From assembly GCF_028714775.1 (NCBI RefSeq), contig NZ_JAQTLS010000006.1, positions 1 through 64,000 on the forward strand: a stretch of DNA of 64,000 nucleotides. The letters are read 5' to 3'. Each line of letters begins with the position of its first letter. Position 1 is the first letter of the stretch. This document shows, piece after piece, positions 56,914 through 64,000 of the stretch. A program made the position numbers and the translations under genes. Source of the DNA: Thiothrix sp. (GTDB taxonomy: Bacteria; Pseudomonadota; Gammaproteobacteria; Thiotrichales; Thiotrichaceae). The notes below the pieces were generated by a model. The model worked only from the letters and a program-made list of their open reading frames with translations, had not been told where the DNA came from and made no database searches.

Positions 56914-57837
56914 ATGCTGCGGTACATTGTCAGGCGCTTGTTGGGCGCATTACCTACCTTGCTGGTGATCATTACGCTAGCATTTTTCCTCATCCGCCTT
57001 GCACCCGGCGGGCCGTTTGACAGCGAACGTCCGGTTCCGGCAGAAATTGCCGCTAACCTTGAACGTGCCTATCACCTTGACCAGCCGTTGCCGGTGCAAT
57101 ACGGGTATTACTTGCTGAATGTGGTGCAGGGCGATTTCGGCCCTTCGTTCAAATACAAGGATCACAGTGTCAGCGAACTGATTGCGCAAGGCTTCCCGGT
57201 GTCGTTGCAATTGGGCGCATTTGCCATGCTGTTGGCCTTGCTGGTCGGGATTCCGGCGGGAATGCTCGCTGCCATGAACCAGAACCGTCCGCTGGATTAC
57301 ACAGTCATGGCGCTGGCAATGACGGGCATTACCATCCCCAATTTCGTCATGGCGCCGTTGTTGGCCTTGGTGTTTGGGGTGTTCCTGCACTGGTTGCCGG
57401 TCGCGGGTTGGCAAGAGGGCAGTTGGAAAGCGGTGGTGCTGCCAGTAATTGCGTTGGCTTTACCGCAGATTGCCTACGCCGCACGCATGATGCGGGCGAG
57501 TATGTTGGAAACGTTGGGCAGCCCGCATATCCGCACGGCCTTTGCCAAAGGCTTGCCGCTGCGGCTGGTGTTATGGCGGCATGTGCTGAAAGGCGCGTTG
57601 TTGCCGCTGATTTCGTGGTTGGGGCCTGCGACGGCGGCAATTGTTACCGGGTCGGTGGTGATTGAACAGATTTTCGGGATTCCGGGGATTGGGCGGCATT
57701 TCGTGCAAGGCGCATTGAACCGCGATTACACGCTGGTGATGGGCGTGGTGGTGTTTTACGGGGTACTGATCATTGCCATGAATTTACTGGTGGATGTGGT
57801 GTATGGGCTGGTTGATCCGAGGGTGCGCTATGAATAA
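56914..57837 (+). CDS. oppB: Oligopeptide ABC transporter permease OppB
   Basis: A 307-residue inner-membrane permease. The ATG at 56914 gives the conserved start MLRYIVRRLLGALPTLLVI and matches the E. coli OppB length (306). Six helices are visible. The EAA-type loop for ATPase contact is in MLETLGSPHIRTAFAKGLP. The end of the chain, VIEQIFGIPGIGRHFVQGAL and VYGLVDPRVRYE, is diagnostic of the DppB/OppB family. It overlaps oppC by eight bases. The ArsR-type gene upstream separates it from oppA. Confidence 0.95.
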   Translation: MLRYIVRRLLGALPTLLVIITLAFFLIRLAPGGPFDSERPVPAEIAANLERAYHLDQPLPVQYGYYLLNVVQGDFGPSFKYKDHSVSELIAQGFPVSLQLGAFAMLLALLVGIPAGMLAAMNQNRPLDYTVMALAMTGITIPNFVMAPLLALVFGVFLHWLPVAGWQEGSWKAVVLPVIALALPQIAYAARMMRASMLETLGSPHIRTAFAKGLPLRLVLWRHVLKGALLPLISWLGPATAAIVTGSVVIEQIFGIPGIGRHFVQGALNRDYTLVMGVVVFYGVLIIAMNLLVDVVYGLVDPRVRYE

Positions 57838-58678
57838 CCAAAGCCTATGGCAAAAAGCCTTACGCCGTCTGATGCGCAACCGCATGGCAATCGGCAGTGC
57901 GTTGGTATTACTGGCGATTGCGCTGCTGTGCGTGCTGGGGCCGATATTTAGCCCTCACCCTTACGACGAAATTTACTGGGATAACATGGGCACGCCGCCG
58001 GATAGTGCAGCGGGTTTTTACTTTGGTACGGATGCAAATGGACGCGACCTGTTAGTGCGCACGTTGGTCGGGGGGCGCATTTCGCTGATGGTGGGTTTGG
58101 CAGCGACGCTAGTCAGTCTGTTGATTGGGGTGCTGTATGGGGCAACGGCGGGTTATTTGGGGGGGCGCACCGATGCGCTGATGATGCGCTTTGTGGATGT
58201 GCTGTATGCGTTGCCGTTCATGTTTTTCGTGATTTTACTGATGGTGTATTTCGGGCGCAGTATTTTCCTGATCTTCGTGGCGATTGGTGCGGTGGAATGG
58301 CTGACAATGGCGCGGATTGTGCGTGGGCAAGCGTTATCGCTGAAAGGCGGGGCGTTCATTGAGGCGGCGCGGGTTAGCGGGGTAGGGCATTTCGGGATTA
58401 TCCGCCGCCACATCGTGCCGAATACGTTGGGCGCGGTGATCGTGTATGCAACCTTGACCGTGCCGCAGGTGATCCTGTTTGAATCCTTCCTCAGTTTCTT
58501 GGGGCTGGGTGTGCAAGAGCCGCTTACCAGTTGGGGGGTATTGATCGCAGAAGGTGCGGCGCAGATGGAAACAGCGCCGTGGATGCTATTGTTCCCTGCC
58601 GGATTTTTGGCGGTGACATTGCTGTGCTTGAACTTTCTGGGGGATGGGCTGCGCGATGCGCTTGATCCGAAGAGCTGA
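57830..58678 (+). CDS. oppC: Oligopeptide ABC transporter permease OppC
   Basis: A 282-residue permease partner of OppB. The ATG at 57830 overlaps the end of oppB. The N-terminal helix follows KALRRLMRNRMAIGSALVLL. The family block FYFGTDANGRDLLVRTLVGGRISL and the coupling loop GGAFIEAARVSGVGHFGIIRRHIVPN are clear, as is the end CLNFLGDGLRDALDPKS. In most Opp operons oppD and oppF ATPase genes follow. Here the next 326 bp show no gene and then comes an unrelated opposite-strand gene, so the ATPases must be elsewhere or lost. Confidence 0.95.
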   Translation: MNNQSLWQKALRRLMRNRMAIGSALVLLAIALLCVLGPIFSPHPYDEIYWDNMGTPPDSAAGFYFGTDANGRDLLVRTLVGGRISLMVGLAATLVSLLIGVLYGATAGYLGGRTDALMMRFVDVLYALPFMFFVILLMVYFGRSIFLIFVAIGAVEWLTMARIVRGQALSLKGGAFIEAARVSGVGHFGIIRRHIVPNTLGAVIVYATLTVPQVILFESFLSFLGLGVQEPLTSWGVLIAEGAAQMETAPWMLLFPAGFLAVTLLCLNFLGDGLRDALDPKS

Positions 58679-59004
58679 CGAGCTACTCGGGTTTCGCTGT
58701 GCGTCGTCAAAACCGTGAAAGCCAAAATAAACGTTGGTGGCATCGGTTTTTCTGGTCACAAAGTAAATTCTTGGCGAAACATGCCGTGCATAGAGCCGCA
58801 CATCGTACACGGATTGCACAAAATACAGGAGAAGGGAATATTTCTTCTGGAACCAAGTGTGCTTACAAGCCGCTGCATATTGCGAGCTCCATTATGGCGA
58901 AGTGCCTGAAATATTGCTTAAAAGACCTATGGGGCGTAGCGTCTGGTCATTATCTTCCCTTGAAGCTAGGCAATGGTTGCGCAGTGTGTGATTGTAAGTG
59001 CGGG
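58679..59004. other. Gap after oppC without a convincing gene
   Basis: These 326 bases lie between oppC and the AlbA_2 gene, which are convergent. Open frames of up to about 100 codons exist on the plus strand, but they lack ribosome-binding sites and family resemblance and are rich in rare-looking Cys/His/Trp combinations. It may be decayed sequence where oppD/oppF would be expected. No clear terminator is seen. Confidence 0.4.
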
Positions 59005-60150
59005 TTATAAAGGTAGCACTACCCGTAATTCCTCACCAAATTCATACACTTCCACAGCTTTTCCAATCTGCTGCATTTCGCGGAAAATCATTGGAAAACC
59101 ACGCCCTAGCCGGTCGATGTAGCGCAAGTTATCCATAAATTTCAGCAGTATGGGATTGGAGGCGTAAGAAACGCCGGAGCGCAGTTTTTCCACTGTAACG
59201 GTATTGGGTAAACGCCCCGGACTGATGCATTCAATTCGGTCGTCATACATGAAAATGCGGATACGTGATCCGGTGATGGCGTAATTGCGGTGTACACAGG
59301 CATTCACCACCATTTCCCGCAGTACTTTATCCGGTGGAAGGTCAACCGTATCTTTGCGTTTAGTTCCTTCAATAACGGAAGGTTGCAGCAGGTTGTTCTT
59401 TATGACGGCGACTGCCGTATCCACTTGCTGAGGCAATGTGCCGATAATTTCCTGCCGGTCGATCAGTTCATCCGAAATCTCCTTGCCTTTGAAATGCGCA
59501 AACATAATTGCTGCTTGTGACAGGTAACGGGTCGGGTTAATACCAAACATCAGCAAACCACCCACTGTTGGTTCACCTGTTGTCGCTAACACATCAGTGT
59601 TAATGAGTAATTGCCGCCGCGCCTCTTCGCTTTCCTTAGAGAATTCAAAACCGTAACTGACAAAGAAGCGATCAAGTGCCGCCATATTCAAGTCGTTAAG
59701 GGAAGCGTTCGCAACAGGGATGGCATCGTAGTGGAAGACCCCGGACATTTGGAATAGACGCATCAGTTCAGACTGTGTGGCTAGTCGATTGGTCGAGCCG
59801 ACCCTGATCAGGTATTTGTCACCTGTTTGATAAGGTTTATCTTTGCCTTTGGGAACGATAACGGCGCAAACTTGTTTGTCTGCTGACTGAGCGAATTCAC
59901 AATGAACAGCGATGGCTGGTGTAACTAAAGTTCGGGCAATATTCATCACCCATTCTTCGAGCCGTTCCATATCATCGACTCCAGTAGGTGTGCCATCATC
60001 AGCAACACCTAGCAGCAGTGTTCCGCCTGCACCATTCGCAAATGCTACCATTTCCCGCGCTACAACTTCTGGGCGAACAGGTAGCGCTTTGAATTCAACA
60101 GCAACGTTTTCGCCTTGCTGGATGAGGGTTTGCAGTGCTTGCGGAGTCAT
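59005..60150 (-). CDS. AlbA_2 (Schlafen-like) ATP-binding protein
   Basis: A 381-residue protein of the COG2865 type, often annotated as a transcriptional regulator or RecG-like. Residues about 10-130 are the AlbA_2 domain: ENVAVEFKALP (nucleic-acid/NTP-site Glu), MVAFANGAGGTLLLGVADDG and DKYLIRVGSTNRLAT. Residues about 255-375 are a GHKL-type ATPase-like domain with PPDKVLREMVVNACVHRNYA, YDDRIECISPGRLP and DRLGRGFPMIFREM. No HTH is visible at the C-terminus. Relatives occur in accessory regions and some in defence loci. It stands alone between oppC and proS. Confidence 0.85.
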   Translation of the reverse strand: MTPQALQTLIQQGENVAVEFKALPVRPEVVAREMVAFANGAGGTLLLGVADDGTPTGVDDMERLEEWVMNIARTLVTPAIAVHCEFAQSADKQVCAVIVPKGKDKPYQTGDKYLIRVGSTNRLATQSELMRLFQMSGVFHYDAIPVANASLNDLNMAALDRFFVSYGFEFSKESEEARRQLLINTDVLATTGEPTVGGLLMFGINPTRYLSQAAIMFAHFKGKEISDELIDRQEIIGTLPQQVDTAVAVIKNNLLQPSVIEGTKRKDTVDLPPDKVLREMVVNACVHRNYAITGSRIRIFMYDDRIECISPGRLPNTVTVEKLRSGVSYASNPILLKFMDNLRYIDRLGRGFPMIFREMQQIGKAVEVYEFGEELRVVLPL

Positions 60151-60267
60151 GAATTAGCTCGCTGGTATTGGTCAATGTGCCGATTATAGCAGAGTGACCT
60201 ACCCGACTGCGCTACATGACTCTTGTGTCCGTTTCAACCTGAATTGTCCATACAGGATTATTACGTG

Positions 60268-61986
60268 CTATTTGCCCATCAGACCTTGCACAAACGCCAT
60301 GATCTCAGCAACTGGCACTTTCATCGCATCACCGCCGCTACGCGCTTTGTATTCCAATTCGCTTGTCTGTAAGCCACGTTCGGATACCACGATGCGGTGC
60401 GGAATACCCAGTAGTTCATGGTCGGCGAACATCGCGCCGGGGCGTAATACGCGGTCGTCCAGCAGTACGTCGATGTCAGCAGCTTGCAGTTGTGCGTAAA
60501 GCTCTTCGGCTTTGGCGGCAACGGCAGGGGATTTCTGCATATTCAACGGGGCAATCACCACGGTGAAGGGGGCAATCGCCGCAGGCCAGCGGATGCCGTA
60601 TTCATCGTTGTTTTGCTCAATGGCAGCAGCGACCACACGGGAAACGCCGATACCATAGCAACCCATGGTCATGACTTGCGCCCGTCCGCTTTCGTCCAGC
60701 ACGGTGGCATTCAGCGCTTCGGAATATTTTTTGCCCAATTGGAAGATATGCCCGACTTCAATGCCGCGCACGATAGACAGTGTGCCGCAACCATCGGGGC
60801 TAGGGTCGCCTTCTTGCACACTGCGCAGGTCAGCAACCGCAGGCAATGCTACGTCGCGTTCCCAGTTGACGCCGAACAGGTGTTTGCCGTCGACATTTGC
60901 GCCCGCGCTGAAGTCGGACATATTGGCAACGGTACGGTCAGCAATCACCGGGATGTTCAAACCGACTGGGCCGAGGGAGCCGGGGCCTGCGCCAATCAGG
61001 GTACGGATTTCGTCTTCGCGGGCGAAACGCAGTGGAGCAGCGACTTCGGGTAGCTTTTCCGCCTTGATTTCATTCAAGCTATGGTCGCCGCGCACCAGCA
61101 GGGCAATGAAATCAGCATCAACAGTGTCGGAGGCTTCAACGATCAAGGTTTTGACTGTCTTTTCAATTGGTTGGTTGAATTGCGTGACCAATTCTTCGAT
61201 GGTTTTGGCGTTAGGGGTATCGACTTCGCGCATGGACTCGGTGGGGGCAGCGCGTTCGGCAATCAGGCAAACCGCTTCCGCCAACTCGATATTCGCCGCG
61301 TAATTGCTGCCGCTGGCAAAGGCAATTGCGTCTTCCCCAGAATCTGCCAATACGTGGAATTCGTGCGAAGCATTACCGCCAATCGAGCCGGTATCCGCTT
61401 GTACGGGGCGGAAATCCAAGCCCAACCGCTGGAAGATGCGCGAGTAAGCAGCAAACATGATGTCGTAGGTTTCCTGCAAGGATTCCTGCGTGAGGTGGAA
61501 GGAATAGGAGTCCTTCATCAAAAACTCACGCGCCCGCATCACGCCGAACCGTGGGCGTACTTCGTCACGGAATTTGGTTTGGATTTGGTAGAAATTGATC
61601 GGCAACTGCTTGTAGCTGCTCAATTCCTTGCGGGCGTAGTCGGTAATGATTTCTTCGTGGGTCGGGCCGTAACAAAACTCGCGCTGGTGGCGGTCTTTGA
61701 TGCGTAACAGTTCCGCGCCGTATTTTTCCCAACGCCCGGATTCTTGCCACAGTTCCGCCGGTTGCACGGAAGGCATTAGCACTTCGATTGCGCCTGCGTT
61801 GTTCATTTCTTCGCGCACGATGGCTTCGACTTTGCGCAATACGCGCAGGCCATACGGCATCCACGTATACAGGCCGGAAGCGAGGCGGCGGATCATGCCA
61901 GCCCGCAGCATCAATTGGTGGCTGATAATTTCTGCGTCTGCGGGTGTTTCACGCAGGGTGGTCAGGGGGAAACGGGATACTCGCAT
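60268..61986 (-). CDS. proS: Prolyl-tRNA synthetase
   Basis: A 572-residue class II synthetase of the bacterial type. Motif 1 region [20 protein letters not shown], motif 2 [23 protein letters not shown] and motif 3 [18 protein letters not shown] are complete. The editing (INS/YbaK) domain that clears Ala-tRNA-Pro lies between motifs 2 and 3 (about 225-380). The anticodon-binding domain forms the last 110 residues. The length matches E. coli ProS (572). It is divergent from a small secreted-protein gene. Confidence 0.98.
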   Translation of the reverse strand: MRVSRFPLTTLRETPADAEIISHQLMLRAGMIRRLASGLYTWMPYGLRVLRKVEAIVREEMNNAGAIEVLMPSVQPAELWQESGRWEKYGAELLRIKDRHQREFCYGPTHEEIITDYARKELSSYKQLPINFYQIQTKFRDEVRPRFGVMRAREFLMKDSYSFHLTQESLQETYDIMFAAYSRIFQRLGLDFRPVQADTGSIGGNASHEFHVLADSGEDAIAFASGSNYAANIELAEAVCLIAERAAPTESMREVDTPNAKTIEELVTQFNQPIEKTVKTLIVEASDTVDADFIALLVRGDHSLNEIKAEKLPEVAAPLRFAREDEIRTLIGAGPGSLGPVGLNIPVIADRTVANMSDFSAGANVDGKHLFGVNWERDVALPAVADLRSVQEGDPSPDGCGTLSIVRGIEVGHIFQLGKKYSEALNATVLDESGRAQVMTMGCYGIGVSRVVAAAIEQNNDEYGIRWPAAIAPFTVVIAPLNMQKSPAVAAKAEELYAQLQAADIDVLLDDRVLRPGAMFADHELLGIPHRIVVSERGLQTSELEYKARSGGDAMKVPVAEIMAFVQGLMGK

Positions 61987-62173
61987 TGTGCTTTTCTATA
62001 TCGGCTATGGCAAAGGCAGGATTATAGGATTCACGGTCGCTTTAAGAAACCCCTGCGTCAGTAAAATGCCCCAATAAGCCGCCCATAATGCCGCTGGTCT
62101 GGCAAGCAGGGTGTGGATAAGCGCTTTTACTGCTATATAAGCTACACCCCTGTGTCAGCGTAAAAGTGTGTCA

Positions 62174-62845
62174 ATGAAATCCTTAGTGCTTTGCCTTTGC
62201 CTCCTGTTGAGTTGCAGCTTTTTGCAAGCGAATGAAGCCAGCGTTTTCCCCGTTACCCTCAAGGTCGATGGGACGTGCGCACAGCTATTGGGCAGCCTCG
62301 AAGGCAAGGCAACGGATGCGCCGGGAACCTTTTTGCTCTACCGCGCCCTGATTGACGGCAGGACAACCCGCTACAACCAAGCGCTGTTGGCTTCCAATCA
62401 TGCGGAAATGTTGACCCCCAAAGATGCCAGCAATACCTTCATGATCAAGCAGGCGGTTGCCCGTTGCGCGGATAGCAAACACAAAAATGACTATGCCGCG
62501 CTGGTCAGTGAGGTGTTGGCGCAACGTTTGGCAAGTGTGTATCCCCGTGAGAAAATCGGCATCAAGCTCTCCGACACCTTGAAGCCGCAGTACCGCGAGA
62601 GGGTATTGCAGGATGCTGCCGTGGTCGGCATTGGGAGGAATAAGTGCGGAACCGTTGTCCAACGTACCCGTTCGCGCTTGGGGGAAGCAGTTTACAAGGC
62701 GTGGTTGGGGGCGTACCTGATGCCGAGCCAGCAAAACAAACATAGCGCTTCGGCAGATACTGCGGCTTTTTACCAACGAAGTCTGGACGTTTGCCGGGCA
62801 AAACCGGATATATCCTTTGCCGCAGCAGTGCTGGAAGTGCGTTGA
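62174..62845 (+). CDS. Exported protein of unknown function
   Basis: A 223-residue protein with signal peptide MKSLVLCLCLLLSCSFLQA. LLSC could be a lipobox, but cleavage after LQA is equally possible. The ATG at 62174 is preferred to a GTG two codons upstream. The mature chain is mostly helical with four to five Cys (GTCAQLL, ARCADS, NKCGTV, DVCRAK), suggesting disulfides. I recognise no family. The gene is followed by tadA after 38 bp on the same strand and is divergent from proS. Confidence 0.72.
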   Translation: MKSLVLCLCLLLSCSFLQANEASVFPVTLKVDGTCAQLLGSLEGKATDAPGTFLLYRALIDGRTTRYNQALLASNHAEMLTPKDASNTFMIKQAVARCADSKHKNDYAALVSEVLAQRLASVYPREKIGIKLSDTLKPQYRERVLQDAAVVGIGRNKCGTVVQRTRSRLGEAVYKAWLGAYLMPSQQNKHSASADTAAFYQRSLDVCRAKPDISFAAAVLEVR

Positions 62846-62880
62846 AGCTGTGTCGCGTGGATTTTTATGGTAAAGCTTGA

Positions 62881-64000
<1,120 letters not shown>

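Noticed and set aside
58699..59010. 103-codon plus-strand frame after oppC as an oppD remnant
   Set aside because: No Walker A or signature motif in any frame; cannot be called an ATPase remnant.

Overview
The window looks like chromosomal DNA of a gammaproteobacterium. The evidence is the gene content and synteny: aat-trxB divergent from ftsK-lolA-rarA as in enterics, a tRNA-Ile2(CAU) directly downstream of rpoD as in E. coli, glutamate synthase GltBD, an ATP-type PEP carboxykinase, type II secretion genes and a Pel exopolysaccharide locus. I suspect a Thiothrix-type (Thiotrichales) sulfur bacterium, but nothing in the window proves the genus.

Positions 1-3104 look like one end of an integrated element. 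On the minus strand they carry a DUF6387-like protein, a small excisionase/AlpA-type HTH protein, an ICE-type ParA, a tiny overlapping ORF and the N-terminus of a ParB. The element abuts the 3' end of the tRNA-Ile2 gene, the usual attachment target. Short repeats and dyads next to the tRNA and in front of parA are candidate att/operator sites.

Positions 3105-30332 are mostly housekeeping genes. They include tRNA-Ile2, rpoD and dnaG (no rpsU), divergent gltBD, a VapBC toxin-antitoxin pair, the type II secretion operon gspDEF, uvrB, and mutS, which is preceded by a 56-residue membrane protein and an unusual two-nuclease fusion. Smaller accessory genes sit between them: a secreted protein with two beta/gamma-crystallin domains, a roadblock/LC7 protein, a sugar-phosphate transferase that could prime glycan synthesis, a uracil-DNA glycosylase-like Fe-S protein and a Sel1-repeat protein.

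Positions 30329-41882 form one minus-strand operon with overlapping or closely spaced genes. It encodes a complete-looking but rearranged Pel system: pelF, pelG, a stand-alone PelA deacetylase with an extra N-terminal carbohydrate-binding-like domain, a stand-alone PelA hydrolase, a PelB TPR half, pelD, pelE, and a PelB-like beta-barrel half. PelA and PelB are thus each split over two genes, the order differs from pelABCDEFG, and no pelC is seen. This is the most interesting block in the window.

Positions 42047-64000 return to core genes: yceH, aat, trxB, ftsK, lolA, rarA, pckA, rhlB, creD, proS and tadA. Among them is an oligopeptide ABC locus (oppA, oppB, oppC) without ATPase genes and with a divergent ArsR regulator between oppA and oppB. 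There is also an AlbA_2/Schlafen-type ATP-binding protein and several small secreted proteins of unknown role. The window ends inside a minus-strand gene whose product has a Thr-Pro-Val-Pro repeat linker.
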